The notes beneath the pieces are model-generated. The model saw only the letters and a list, made by a program, of their open reading frames with translations. It was not told the origin of the DNA and searched no databases. The position numbers and the translations under genes are program-made. From MPNO01 sp965205995 (lineage in GTDB: Bacteria > Pseudomonadota > Alphaproteobacteria > MPNO01), in NCBI GenBank assembly GCA_965205995.1, contig OZ242200.1, positions 1,612,001-1,676,000 on the forward strand: 64,000 nt of DNA. The letters are read 5' to 3'. This document shows, piece by piece, positions 11,628 through 21,074 of the stretch; position 1 is the first letter of the stretch; every line of letters starts with the position of its first letter.

Positions 11628-13211
11628 ATGGCCAAGACGGTTGCCGCGCAGGAGCTGCGCGCGATGCTGCTCGACGGGGACGAGCTCGCGCTTCTCGACG
11701 TCCGCGAGGAGGGGGTGTTCTCGGACTCCCACCTCCTGTTTGCGAGCTCGCTCCCGCTCAGCCGGCTCGAATTCGGCGTCGACGCGCTGGTGCCGCGCCG
11801 CGGCGCGCGCATCGTGCTGTGCGACGACGGGGACGGGCTGGCGGAGCGCGCGTCGGCGAAGCTCGCCGATCTGGGCTACACCGATGTCGCGGTCATGGAC
11901 GGCGGCACCGGCGCCTGGGAGCGCGCGGGCTATGTCCTGTTCAGCGGCGTCTACGTGCCGAGCAAGGCGTTCGGCGAATATGTCGAGGAGACCTGCCACA
12001 CGCCCAATATCACCGCCGGGGAGCTGAAGGCGCGTCTCGATGCGGGGGACGATCTGGTGGTGCTCGACAGCCGTCCGATGGACGAATTCCGGCGGATGAA
12101 CATCCCAACCGCGATCGACGTGCCGGGCGCCGAGCTCGCCTACCGGGTCCACGATATCGCGCCGTCGCCCGATACCACGGTGGTGGTGAACTGCGCCGGC
12201 CGGACGCGGAGCATCATCGGCGCCCAGTCGTTGATCAAGGCCGGCATTCCAAACCCGGTAATGGCGCTGCGCAACGGGACGATGGGCTGGGAGCTCGCGG
12301 GGTTCACGCTCGAACGCGGGAACGAGCGCCCGCCGCCAGCGGTCAGCGCCGAAGGTCTCGCCCGCGCCCAGGCCCTGGCCGCCGAAGTCGCGGCGCGGCG
12401 CGGCATCGAAACGATCGACCGCGACCGGCTCGCCGCCTGGCGCGCGGATGCGGACCGGCGCTCGTTGTTCCTGCTCGATGTCCGCGGCGTCGACGAATAC
12501 GAGGCCGGCCACCTTGCCGGTTCGCGCCCCATCCCGGGGGGTCAGCTGGTGCAGTCGACCGATGCGGTGATCGGCACCCGCAATGCGCGCGCAGTCCTGA
12601 TCGACGACACCGGAGTGCGGGCGCAGATGACGGCGTCCTGGCTGGTCGAGATGGGCTGGCCGGAGGTCAGGACTTATCGTCTCGATCCCGGGGTCGACGA
12701 CATCGAGACCGGCGCCTGGCAACCCGCCGTGCCGGGGCTGGAGAATGCCGCGGCCCGATCGGTCGGGGTCGAGGCCCTCGCCGCGGGGCTCGCCGACGGG
12801 ACGATGGCGGCAATCGATCTCGGCGGCAGCCGCGCCTATCTCGCGGGTCACATCCCGGGGGCGGTTTTCGCGCTCAGATCGCGGCTGGACCCTGTCCTCG
12901 ACAAGCTCGCCGGGGCGGAGACGGTGGTCTTCACCTCGGCCGACGGCCGGCTCGCCCGGCTGGCCGCGGCGGAGCGCGGCGACAAATTCGCCTATCTCGC
13001 CGGCGGAACCGAGGCCTGGGCGGCGGCCGGAGAGCCGCTCGCCGAGGCCGAGGGGTCGATGCTCGACAGCCCCGACGATGTCTGGCTGCGGCCCTATGAC
13101 CGGGGCGGCGACGTGGCGCAGGCGATGAACGCCTATCTCGAATGGGAGCTTCAACTGGTCGCGCAGACCGAAGCCGACGGCACCGCCCGGTTTCGCCGTT
13201 TCGACGGGTGA
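11628..13211 (+). CDS. Sulfurtransferase with four rhodanese domains
   Basis: A 527-residue protein built from four rhodanese-homology domains (about 5-105, 125-230, 260-365 and 375-475). The first two keep a cysteine at the active-site loop (C65 in VLCDDGDG, C189 in VVNCAGRTRS). The third has Asp at this place (VLIDDTGV, around 326) and the fourth Ser (S437 in VVFTSADG). So two domains are probably catalytic and two structural or binding. It would move sulfane sulfur between thiols; the acceptor is unknown. The start ATG has a GGAGG-like site (ttggaggtatagacg). The stop overlaps the GTG of comF. Confidence 0.88.
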   Translation: MAKTVAAQELRAMLLDGDELALLDVREEGVFSDSHLLFASSLPLSRLEFGVDALVPRRGARIVLCDDGDGLAERASAKLADLGYTDVAVMDGGTGAWERAGYVLFSGVYVPSKAFGEYVEETCHTPNITAGELKARLDAGDDLVVLDSRPMDEFRRMNIPTAIDVPGAELAYRVHDIAPSPDTTVVVNCAGRTRSIIGAQSLIKAGIPNPVMALRNGTMGWELAGFTLERGNERPPPAVSAEGLARAQALAAEVAARRGIETIDRDRLAAWRADADRRSLFLLDVRGVDEYEAGHLAGSRPIPGGQLVQSTDAVIGTRNARAVLIDDTGVRAQMTASWLVEMGWPEVRTYRLDPGVDDIETGAWQPAVPGLENAAARSVGVEALAAGLADGTMAAIDLGGSRAYLAGHIPGAVFALRSRLDPVLDKLAGAETVVFTSADGRLARLAAAERGDKFAYLAGGTEAWAAAGEPLAEAEGSMLDSPDDVWLRPYDRGGDVAQAMNAYLEWELQLVAQTEADGTARFRRFDG

Positions 13212-13972
13212 GGGCCGCCGCCTCATCCGCCGTCGCCGCCGCCGGGCGGGCGCTGATCGACCTCGTTCTCCCCCCGCGCTGCCTCGCCTGCGGCATACCG
13301 GTGACCGATCCGGGGACACTGTGCGGCGCCTGCTGGCCGGCCCTCACTTTCATCGCCGCGCCGTTCTGCGCGGTTTGCGGCGTTCCGTTCGTCTACGAGG
13401 TGCCGGGCGAGACGGTGTGCGCCGGCTGCCTGCGCCGCCCGCCGCGCTACGACCGGGCGCGCTCGGTGCTGCGCTATGACGGGGCCTCGCGCGATCTGGT
13501 CCTGGCGTTCAAGCATGGCGACCGCACGGATTCCGCCCCGGTATTCGCGCGATGGCTGGCCAACGCGGCGGGCGAATTGCTCGACGGCGCCCCGGTCCTG
13601 GTGCCGGTGCCGCTGCACCGTTCGCGACTGTTCGCGAGGCGCTACAACCAGTCGGCGCTGTTGACCGCCAGGCTGGCGCGGATCGCCGGGCTCGAATGGC
13701 TGCCGGACGGCCTGGCGAGACACCGGAAGACGCGCTCGCAGGGGCGGTTGAGCCCGTCCGAACGCCGGCGCAATGTGGGCGGCGCGTTCACCGTGAACGC
13801 GGCGGGAAAGGCCGCGATCGCCGGGCGCCGCGCGCTGCTGATCGACGACGTGCTGACGACCGGAGCGACGGCGGAGGCGTGCGCGGCGGCATTGCGGCGG
13901 GCCGGGGCCAGTGGCGTGGATGTCTTGACGCTCACCCGTGTCGCATCGACCGGCGGAACCGGAAGCGGGTAG
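13208..13972 (+). CDS. comF: ComF family phosphoribosyltransferase-like protein
   Basis: A 254-residue protein with an N-terminal zinc-ribbon of CxxC pairs (CLAC, CGAC, CAVC, CAGC) and a C-terminal PRTase domain ending in the PRPP-binding motif LLIDDVLTTGATAEACAAAL. ComF proteins take part in DNA uptake during natural transformation, but in alphaproteobacteria the role is untested in most species. The GTG at 13208 overlaps the stop of the rhodanese gene. grxC follows after 53 bp. Confidence 0.88.
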   Translation: MRAAASSAVAAAGRALIDLVLPPRCLACGIPVTDPGTLCGACWPALTFIAAPFCAVCGVPFVYEVPGETVCAGCLRRPPRYDRARSVLRYDGASRDLVLAFKHGDRTDSAPVFARWLANAAGELLDGAPVLVPVPLHRSRLFARRYNQSALLTARLARIAGLEWLPDGLARHRKTRSQGRLSPSERRRNVGGAFTVNAAGKAAIAGRRALLIDDVLTTGATAEACAAALRRAGASGVDVLTLTRVASTGGTGSG

Positions 13973-14025
13973 ATTATCCGCTGCGGAAGCGCATATTGAA
14001 GGCTGGAGAACACGGGGTCTGAACA

Positions 14026-14286
14026 GTGAGCAGGATTGAAGTCTATTCGAGCCTCTGGTGCCCGTTCTGCAGCCGGGCCAAGGCTCTGCTCGACCGCAAG
14101 GGCGTCGCCTATGAGGAGATCGATGTCGACCGCGACCCCAATTTGCGTCAGCAGATGATGCGGCGCGCGGACGGGCGCCGCACCGTGCCGCAGATCTTCA
14201 TCGACGGCCGCCATGTCGGCGGTTCGGACGACCTCGCCGATCTCGAACGCGCCGGCAAGCTCGACGCCCTGCTCGGGACCGGCTAG
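14026..14286 (+). CDS. grxC: Glutaredoxin 3
   Basis: An 86-residue thioredoxin-fold protein with the dithiol active site C12-P-F-C15 and the cis-Pro region TVPQIFID, followed by HVGGSDDL for glutathione binding. It reduces disulfides with glutathione. The TAG stop shares its last base with the GTG of the next gene, so translation is coupled. The comF-grxC-nitrilase-DUF1178 order is conserved in alphaproteobacteria. Confidence 0.95.
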   Translation: MSRIEVYSSLWCPFCSRAKALLDRKGVAYEEIDVDRDPNLRQQMMRRADGRRTVPQIFIDGRHVGGSDDLADLERAGKLDALLGTG

Positions 14287-15131
14287 TGGCGGGGCCGTTT
14301 ACGGTCGCCTGCATCCAGACCAATACCGGCAACGACCCTGCCGCCAATCTTTCGGCCGCCCTTGCGCTCGCCCGCGACGCGCATGCGGCCGGTGCGGATC
14401 TGATCGCCTTTCCCGAGGTGGTGGGCCTGATCGAACCCGACCGGGCGGCGCTGGCGGCCGCGGCCCGGGGCGAAGGCGACCACCAGGCGCTTGCCGCCTT
14501 CGCGGCGTTCGCCGCCACCGCCCGGACCTGGATCTTGGTCGGATCGCTCACCATCGGGCTCGGCGGCGGGCGCCTCGCCAACCGGTCCTTCCTGCTCGAT
14601 CCGCAAGGCCGGATCGCCGCGCGGTACGACAAGATCCATTTGTTCGACGTCGATTTGCCCGGCGGGCTGCGGTCCCGGGAGTCCGATCGCTACGAAGCGG
14701 GGGCGGAAGCCGTGGTGGCGGCGCTGCCCTGGGGCAGTCTGGGGATGACGGTCTGCTACGATCTCCGCTTCCCGATGCTCTACTGGGATCTCGCGCAGGC
14801 GGGCGCGGATTTCCTCGCCGTACCGTCGGCGTTCACGCGGACCACCGGAACCGCGCATTGGCATGCGCTGCTCAGGGCGCGGGCGATCGAAACCGGCTGC
14901 TATGTCATCGCCCCCGCCCAGTGCGGAGACCATGCGGGCGGGCGCGAGAGCTACGGACATTCGCTTGTGGTCGAGCCGTGGGGCGGGATCGTCGCCGATT
15001 GCGGCGAGCAGGTGGGTTTCGTTCTCGCCGAGATCGATCCGGCCAGGGTGCGCGAGGCCCGGGCGGCCGTGCCGGCCCTCCGCAATGCGCGGCGCTACGA
15101 CCCGCCGTCGAGCCTCCGCGCCGCCGAATAG
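14286..15131 (+). CDS. Carbon-nitrogen hydrolase, Nit family amidase
   Basis: A 281-residue nitrilase-superfamily enzyme with the catalytic triad E44 (FPEVV), K116 (YDKIHLF) and C157 (VCYDLRF). The Nit1/Nit2-type sequence suggests omega-amidase or deaminated-glutathione amidase activity; a position directly after glutaredoxin fits the second. The GTG start overlaps the grxC stop. The 3' end overlaps the convergent methyltransferase gene by 37 bp. Confidence 0.9.
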   Translation: MAGPFTVACIQTNTGNDPAANLSAALALARDAHAAGADLIAFPEVVGLIEPDRAALAAAARGEGDHQALAAFAAFAATARTWILVGSLTIGLGGGRLANRSFLLDPQGRIAARYDKIHLFDVDLPGGLRSRESDRYEAGAEAVVAALPWGSLGMTVCYDLRFPMLYWDLAQAGADFLAVPSAFTRTTGTAHWHALLRARAIETGCYVIAPAQCGDHAGGRESYGHSLVVEPWGGIVADCGEQVGFVLAEIDPARVREARAAVPALRNARRYDPPSSLRAAE

Positions 15132-15694
15132 CCGGACCCGCGCGAGGCGCAGATCCGTTGCACCAGGGCAGGCGCCGGGCGGGCAACCTCGCCGTGCTCG
15201 TAAGCGACAACCGTGAGGGCGCCTTCGACCGCCCGCAGCAGCTCGCCCGGCCGCAGCAGGAAATCGGGGTTGCGCGGACGCCCGAACCGCGCGTTCCCCT
15301 CGGCGAAGGTCTCGTAAATCAGGACGCCGCCCTCGGCCACGGCGCCGACGATGTCGGGCAGGATGGGGCGGAACAGGTAGTTGGCGACCACCACGGCGGC
15401 GAATTTCCGGGTCCCGGCGGGCCAGCCTGCGCCGTCCTCGAGATCGGCCTCGATCAGCGTGAACCCGTCGCGCCCCAGGAGATCGGCGACGCCCGCGCTG
15501 TATCGGTCCACGCCGGTCACCGGATGGCCGCGCCCGAGGAAATGCCGCGCATGCCGCCCGGTTCCGCAGGCAAGGTCGAGCACCGCACCGCGCTCCGGGA
15601 CCATGGAAGCGAACCGAACCACCCATGGCGACGGCGTTTCAAGGTGTCCGTGCGGCGTCACGGACGGGTTGCCCAAATCAGCGACATCGACCAC
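15095..15694 (-). CDS. Class I SAM-dependent methyltransferase
   Basis: A compact methyltransferase of 199 residues with motif I VLDLACGTGRHARHFLGRG followed by VTGVDRYSAG. The start is taken as GTG at 15694 because GAGG lies 5 nt before it. The open frame runs on to 15796, but that part overlaps the divergent DUF1178 start. The sequence resembles the TehB/UbiE-like small methyltransferases. The substrate is unknown. It overlaps the end of the nitrilase gene on the other strand. Confidence 0.75.
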   Translation of the reverse strand: MVDVADLGNPSVTPHGHLETPSPWVVRFASMVPERGAVLDLACGTGRHARHFLGRGHPVTGVDRYSAGVADLLGRDGFTLIEADLEDGAGWPAGTRKFAAVVVANYLFRPILPDIVGAVAEGGVLIYETFAEGNARFGRPRNPDFLLRPGELLRAVEGALTVVAYEHGEVARPAPALVQRICASRGSGYSAARRLDGGS

Positions 15695-15740
15695 ATTAGC
15701 CTCAACCGATCTGTCATTCGGAACAATGTGTAGGTCATAG

Positions 15741-16169
15741 ATGATCTTGTACAACCTGCGCTGCGCCGAGGACCACGAGTTCGAGGCTTGGTTCAAGGAC
15801 AGCGGAACCTACGACCGTCAGGTCGGGGTGGGCGAGGTGGCCTGTCCGATTTGCGGCGACCTTCGCGTCGGCAAGGCGATCATGGCGCCGCGCCTGTCGC
15901 GCACCGCCAGGAAGGGCGCCGGCGAGACGCCGAATCCTGCGCAGCTCCGGACCCGGTATGTGCAGGCGCTTCGCGAGATGCGCCGCCAGGTGGAAGAGAA
16001 ATGCGATTATGTCGGTCCCGACTTCGCGGACGAAGCGCTCAAGATCCACAACGGAGAGACCGACGAGCGCAACATCTACGGCGAAGCGACCGAGGACGAG
16101 ACCAAGACGCTGATCGAGGAAGACGTCCCCTTCGGCCGCATCCCCTGGGTCCCGCGGGAAGACGCCTGA
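15741..16169 (+). CDS. DUF1178 family protein
   Basis: A 142-residue conserved alpha/betaproteobacterial protein of unknown function. The N-terminus MILYNLRCAEDHEFEAWFKDSGTY and the zinc-ribbon-like cysteines (LRCAEDH, CPICGD) are diagnostic. The C-terminus PFGRIPWVPREDA is also typical. It may bind zinc in the cytoplasm. It ends the comF-grxC-nitrilase series here, although the intervening methyltransferase is on the other strand. Confidence 0.88.
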   Translation: MILYNLRCAEDHEFEAWFKDSGTYDRQVGVGEVACPICGDLRVGKAIMAPRLSRTARKGAGETPNPAQLRTRYVQALREMRRQVEEKCDYVGPDFADEALKIHNGETDERNIYGEATEDETKTLIEEDVPFGRIPWVPREDA

Positions 16170-16214
16170 CGCGTATCCGCGTCCGATTTTTCATTTACGC
16201 CCGATAGCGCCGCG

Positions 16215-16405
16215 CCGACGCATGACGTATGGGCTGTCGGGTGTCCTCTTGGCGCGTACTCCGGCTGGATCGATCGCGAACGCATCGTCATGAACGTCTT
16301 TGCCTGCTACCGCGAGTTCGCGGCAGAGACCGGCGAATTCGACCCGTTCGAGGTCATTGGCGCCGCCGGCCGCTACTTCTTCGACGAACGGCAAGGCCGA
16401 CTCTA
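16215..16405 (+). pseudogene. Coding-like fragment of an unrecognised gene
   Basis: Between DUF1178 and fahA the frame ending in TAG at 16403-16405 has strong GC3 bias and a convincing protein texture (HDVWAVGCPLGAYSGWIDRE, then REFAAETGEFDPFEVIG and GRYFFDERQGRL). The only ATG in frame is at 16291 and would give 38 residues. It has no obvious ribosome site. It looks like the C-terminal end of a gene whose 5' part is lost, but I do not recognise the family. It could also be a genuine small protein. Confidence 0.35.
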
Positions 16406-16415
16406 GGGACACGCG

Positions 16416-17708
16416 ATGATGAAGCTCAACGACACCCACGATCCGGATCGCAGGAGTTGGGTCGCATCCGCCAATCGGCCCGGCACCGATTTCCCGATCC
16501 AGAACCTGCCTCTGGGGATCTTCTCGGACGCGCGCGGCGGGGCGCGCGGCGGCATCGCGATCGGCGAGCTGATCCTGGATCTCGCCGCCGCCGTCGGGTC
16601 CGGTCTGTTCCGCGGCGATTCGGAGGAAGCGGCGCGCGCCGCGATGGGCTCCGAACTCAACCCGCTCATGGCGCTCGGCAACGACGCGGCGTCCACGCTT
16701 CGGGCCGCGGCGAGCGATTTGTTGACCGAAGACAGCGCCGCCCGCGCGGCGGCCGAACCCTGCCTGGTTCCGATGACCGAGGCGACGATGGCGCTGCCGG
16801 CGAAGATCGGGAGCTTTACCGATTTCCTTTGCTCCTACGACCACACGATCCGCATGTCGCCGAACGGCGCCACGCCGCCGGCTTTCGACCGAATCCCGAT
16901 CGCCTATCACGGCCGGGCCACGACGGTCAGCGTGAGCGGCACGCCTCTCGTTCGTCCGCGAGGGCAATTCGCCGGTCCCGACGGCGCCGTCGCCTTCGGC
17001 CCCGAGCCGGCGCAGGATTTCGAACTGGAACTCGGGATCTTCGTCGGCCGGGGCAACGCGATGGGCGCGCCGATCCCGATCGATGAGGCGCATGCCCATG
17101 TGTTCGGCTACTGCCTTCTCAACGACTGGTCGGCGCGCGGGATCCAGTTTTTCGAATCCACGCCGCTCGGCCCGTTCCTCGGCAAGAGCATGATGACCTC
17201 GATCTCGCCCTGGATCGTCACCGCCGAAGCGCTCGCCCCCTTCGCCGCGCCGGCCCGCAAGCGCGCCCCGGGAAAGGAGCCGCCCGAACACCTGACGGAT
17301 GCCGGGGACCAGGCGGGCGGCAGTCTCGATTTCGCCATGTTCGCCGATTGGTCGACCGAAGCCATGCGCGGGCGAGGCGCTCCGGCGGAAACCGTCGTCG
17401 CGACCGATTTCCGCGACATCTACTGGACCCCGGCGCAGATGCTCTGCCACCACGCGAGCAACGGGTGCCAACTCCAGCCGGGGGGTCTGTTCGGCAGCGG
17501 CACCGTATCCGGCGCGGCCGAGGGATCCCGTGCCTGCCTCGCGGAGATCACCGGGAAAGGCACCCGGACGGTTGCGATCGGCGGGGAGACCCGGACCTGG
17601 CTCGAAGACGGCGACGAAATATCCTTCCGGGCCAGGGCCGAACGCGCCGGCGATGCCGCCATCGGATTCGGCGTCTGTCGGGGGATAGTCGTTCCTTGCG
17701 CCTCATAA
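16416..17708 (+). CDS. fahA: Fumarylacetoacetase
   Basis: Hydrolyses fumarylacetoacetate to fumarate and acetoacetate, the last step of tyrosine/homogentisate breakdown. The protein is 430 residues, the full length of the two-domain FAH family. Family features are visible: YHGRATTVSVSGTPLVRPRG, the metal site region DFELELGIFVG, LLNDWSARGIQFFESTPLGPFLGKS and HHASNGCQLQPGGLFGSGTVSG. No hmgA or maleylacetoacetate isomerase gene lies next to it. The start is the first of two adjacent ATGs. Confidence 0.93.
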   Translation: MMKLNDTHDPDRRSWVASANRPGTDFPIQNLPLGIFSDARGGARGGIAIGELILDLAAAVGSGLFRGDSEEAARAAMGSELNPLMALGNDAASTLRAAASDLLTEDSAARAAAEPCLVPMTEATMALPAKIGSFTDFLCSYDHTIRMSPNGATPPAFDRIPIAYHGRATTVSVSGTPLVRPRGQFAGPDGAVAFGPEPAQDFELELGIFVGRGNAMGAPIPIDEAHAHVFGYCLLNDWSARGIQFFESTPLGPFLGKSMMTSISPWIVTAEALAPFAAPARKRAPGKEPPEHLTDAGDQAGGSLDFAMFADWSTEAMRGRGAPAETVVATDFRDIYWTPAQMLCHHASNGCQLQPGGLFGSGTVSGAAEGSRACLAEITGKGTRTVAIGGETRTWLEDGDEISFRARAERAGDAAIGFGVCRGIVVPCAS

Positions 17709-17726
17709 CCGGGCGGACGCCAGCCT

Positions 17727-17742
17727 GAAAGGAGCGCCTTTC
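17727..17742. terminator. Short hairpin after fahA
   Basis: GAAAGG (17727-17732), a 4-base loop, and CCTTTC (17737-17742) form a perfect 6-bp stem between the convergent fahA and TRAP permease genes. There is no T-run, so termination here is only a possibility for either direction. Confidence 0.3.
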
Positions 17743-17766
17743 GGGGTCGTCTCCCTAACGAAGATT

Positions 17767-20175
17767 CTAAGGGTGACCCTCCGGACCTGAATCGGCACGG
17801 GGTGGTTGAGCGTCAGTGGCGAATTTTGGTGCGATCAGATGATGGTAGGTGAGATACGCGCCCGCCACAACCAGTGCAGAAATCGAAATGACCGGCATTT
17901 TAAGCAGGATTAGTATTCCCAACAGGATCCTGAAGACGATACCGACCGGCGAAAGACCCGTCCGGTCCTGCCTGCTCAGCGCGCTGGATAGCAAATAGAG
18001 GACAACGACCAATTTGAAGAGCAGCCAGCCGACCGTCGCCAGGCTCACAGTCCCGTCATAACCGGGAAGGAAGGTCTTCTTCCCACCGGACACCTGGTCG
18101 ATCGATTGGGCATACTGGGCTTGCTCAATCAAAAGGAGCTCCGGATAGAAAGCGAAGACAAAGGGTATTGTAAACATAATGATACCGACCCGAACGGCCG
18201 CGAATCCGGTCGCCAGCGGTTCCGATTTCGAAATCGTCGATGCCGCAAACGCGGCGATCGCAACGGGAGGGGTAATTGCCGATGCAACCGCAAAGTAAAA
18301 GATGAACATATGGGCGGTAAAAAAGGACGTTCCCAAGGCTACGAGTAGCGGACCGATGATCAAAATCACATTCACGTAAGCCGGCAATGTCGGCATACCC
18401 ATACCGAGAAGAATAGTTGCCAACATAGCGACGGTTAGAGCAAGCAAAAGATAAAGTGAGCCACCGATCGTGATTTCGGCGCCAAATAGCGAAAAGGTTT
18501 GTATTTCCCGCAGCCAGTTCAGAATATCGATCGTCAATATGCCCGTAAAGTTGGTATAATTGACGCTTACATCGATGACTGAGACGGCGATTAGCAGGAG
18601 GAAAAGTTCCGAAATGATGATACCGGCGTCCGCCAAAGCCGACAACACCTTCCTTGGCGCCTCGCGGATTTCCGGATCCAGGAACAAAAGGCCGACCAAT
18701 ATAAAAACCGCCCAGAAACCAGCTGAGTCAGGGTCGCCGGCAGCATTCTGGTATATCTGAAGAAGCCACGGCAGAGCTTCGCCGGAAGCCGGGTCGTATC
18801 CGAAGATGAACCCGGTGACGCCGGTCCCGACGTTATCTTTCTTGCTCAAGAGCAGGATCAGAATGACCAGGATAGGCCCGGCAATCATCAAGAGATTGAT
18901 CCAATCCCGCTTTTCAAGCGTCTGATCTTTGCTGAGTTCACCGACCGCTTTGATCTTCATCCTGCGGGATTCAAAAACCACCATCAGAAACAAGCTGAAG
19001 AAATAGGCGACCGCGGGCAGGAATGCGGCGACGATAACGTCGGAATAGGGCACCGTGGAGAGGGCGGCTAGCACAAAGGCCGCGATACCCATCACCGGCG
19101 GCATGATCTGACCGCCGCTCGATGCCGCGGCCTCAACCCCGCCTGCAAATGTCGGTCTAAAGCCGCTCTTTATCATCATCGGAATTGTCAGCGTGCCGGT
19201 GCCGAGGACATTCACCACCGGTCCGCCTGAGATAGTCCCGAAGGACGCGGAACCGACGATCGCCGCGTGAGCAGGCCCGCCACGCAGGTTGCGGGTCATG
19301 ACTACCGCTAGCTTGATCAGAGAGCGGCCGCCGGCCGAAGCGCCGAACAGCGCACCCAAGACAACATAAGGGAATACCACGTTGACCGTGATATCCAGGA
19401 ATTGGCCCAATATGCCGTTCGATTCCAGTGTCAAAGCATTGCGGGCTCCGACGACCGCGTTGGTATAGCTTTTTACCCCATCCACCATGGTGCCGATCGA
19501 AGTCGTGAGATACCGATTATCGCTCCAATCGAAGTACCAGGAAGCCGAAGAAACAATGGTGTAAATGGTGACAACAATGGCAACGGTGACGATCGGCAAG
19601 CCCCACTTCTTGATGATATAGACGAAATAAATCGCCATCATCCAAACCATCAGAGGCAGAATCCAGTTGCCCAGATTGGTCTGGCAATCCGGAAAGTCGT
19701 TATCTGGCGGAGTGCCGAATATGGCCTGATATTCGTCGACCCGCGCCGCATTTTCGGCCATCAGGCGGGCCCTGTCGCCATTGAGCGTATCGATCAGGCA
19801 GACCTGATCGTGCTCAATCCAATAGGCAACCACCACCATTATGGTTGTCAAAAAAAACAGCCCATCGAGGCAGATGCCGGCGAGCATTTTGGCCGGTGTT
19901 TCATTTCTCCATGCCTTGCCGAACGAAGTTGTCATAAGGACGACAACCATCATCAGAGCAAAGACAATCGGGAAGAAAAACTCCGAGCTGAATTTACTGA
20001 TCCGGGGGATATTCCCGAGACCGGGAATGGATCTGACGGTTTCTAAAAGGCCAGGAATAGTGGGCAGATTATTAACCATGCCCACCACGACTAGAACAAA
20101 CGCAAACACCATCGCCAGATTACGCATAAAACTTGTATCCGAAACCGGTTTCCTCGATTGAGGCCCTTCGGCCAT
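17767..20175 (-). CDS. TRAP transporter fused permease (DctQ-DctM type), TAXI subclass
   Basis: An 802-residue inner-membrane protein with an N-terminal four-helix small-subunit part (about 20-230) fused to a DctM-like large part. DctM features include FGTISGGPVVNVLGTGTLTIPMM, EAAASSGGQIMPPVMG and LLGMGMPTLPAYVNVI. With a TAXI binding protein it would import an organic acid by ion symport. The base composition is clearly more AT-rich than the neighbours, with many A/T third positions, which suggests horizontal acquisition. The binding-protein gene upstream is broken (see 20344-21463), so function is doubtful. Confidence 0.9.
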   Translation of the reverse strand: MAEGPQSRKPVSDTSFMRNLAMVFAFVLVVVGMVNNLPTIPGLLETVRSIPGLGNIPRISKFSSEFFFPIVFALMMVVVLMTTSFGKAWRNETPAKMLAGICLDGLFFLTTIMVVVAYWIEHDQVCLIDTLNGDRARLMAENAARVDEYQAIFGTPPDNDFPDCQTNLGNWILPLMVWMMAIYFVYIIKKWGLPIVTVAIVVTIYTIVSSASWYFDWSDNRYLTTSIGTMVDGVKSYTNAVVGARNALTLESNGILGQFLDITVNVVFPYVVLGALFGASAGGRSLIKLAVVMTRNLRGGPAHAAIVGSASFGTISGGPVVNVLGTGTLTIPMMIKSGFRPTFAGGVEAAASSGGQIMPPVMGIAAFVLAALSTVPYSDVIVAAFLPAVAYFFSLFLMVVFESRRMKIKAVGELSKDQTLEKRDWINLLMIAGPILVILILLLSKKDNVGTGVTGFIFGYDPASGEALPWLLQIYQNAAGDPDSAGFWAVFILVGLLFLDPEIREAPRKVLSALADAGIIISELFLLLIAVSVIDVSVNYTNFTGILTIDILNWLREIQTFSLFGAEITIGGSLYLLLALTVAMLATILLGMGMPTLPAYVNVILIIGPLLVALGTSFFTAHMFIFYFAVASAITPPVAIAAFAASTISKSEPLATGFAAVRVGIIMFTIPFVFAFYPELLLIEQAQYAQSIDQVSGGKKTFLPGYDGTVSLATVGWLLFKLVVVLYLLSSALSRQDRTGLSPVGIVFRILLGILILLKMPVISISALVVAGAYLTYHHLIAPKFATDAQPPRADSGPEGHP

Positions 20176-20277
20176 CTAATCCCCTTCTGCGTGATTTCTT
20201 ATCGGTAGGTTAAGGATTGTTATTCGTAAGATACGTACCCGTTTAGCCGAGGTGTGTAGCGCTCATCGTCGAACCGG

Positions 20278-20302
20278 CCGAGGCGCCGTTACGGCGCCTC
20301 GG
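20278..20302. terminator. Perfect intergenic hairpin between binding protein and permease
   Basis: An 11-bp perfect stem (20278-20288 with 20292-20302) closes a 3-base loop, TTA on the plus strand. There is no T-run. It lies 42 bp after the binding-protein stop and about 100 bp before the permease ATG. Such hairpins often protect the binding-protein mRNA and reduce readthrough, giving more binding protein than permease. Confidence 0.6.
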
Positions 20303-20960
20303 TCGCGAACTGAATTCACTGTCTGCGATATCGCGGTCAAGAATCAGTTTTTCGCGCAGTCGACCACCTTGTGACCGGCTTCTTCCCAAGCCTCGGCCGC
20401 ACCGGCATGCAGCTTGACACCGGCGCTGCAGATGCCGTGTGCGTCATTATCGACACTACCGAACAGACTCCCTTTGGCGAACGGTACTTTCCTGAGTAGG
20501 TCCGGAATGCCCTTGATGTACGCGGCCGTCAGCGCTTTGGCCAATTTCTTGTTCATGCTTTTGTTGACAAAGTCGCCGCCTGTGTTGGCAAAGGTGCGAA
20601 ACATATTGTCCTCGGAAACAATCCGTGCGTTCGGTCCGTAGTCCAACTCGGTCACCGGAACCATGTAGGGTGCATTCCCCGGTGCCCGGAGATATTTCTG
20701 CCACGCGGGGCCCTCGTACTTGGCTTTCGGCACCGAGACCAGATTGACTTTCCCGGCCGCCATGTAGATCGACATCCACCCGGCCGGATTGGTGCCCGGA
20801 CGAACCGAGGCGTCCACCGAGCGATCCAGGAAGACCGAGTTGGCTTGACCCCAGGCAATCTGCTTGCCGGTATACCCTTTACCTTCGACGAGGCCCGTGG
20901 TCAGGCGGATCGCCTGGCGAGCAGCGATCAACGCGCCGCCGCGAGGCGGGCCATTAAAAA

Positions 20961-21063
20961 CGGTCTTGCCCTTGAGCTTGTCCCAGCTGTCGATGCCGGT
21001 GCTCTGGAAAGCACGGTCTTGCCCTTGAGCTTGTCCCAGCTGTCGATGCCGGTGCTCTGGAAA
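20961..21063. repeat. Exact 50-bp tandem repeat, period 53 bp
   Basis: Copies at 20961-21010 and 21014-21063 are identical over 50 bp and separated by 3 bp. The unit encodes STGIDSWDKLKGKT in the correct frame of the binding protein. The period is not a multiple of three, so the duplication changes the reading frame. Confidence 0.95.
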
Positions 21064-21074
21064 CAAGATAAATT

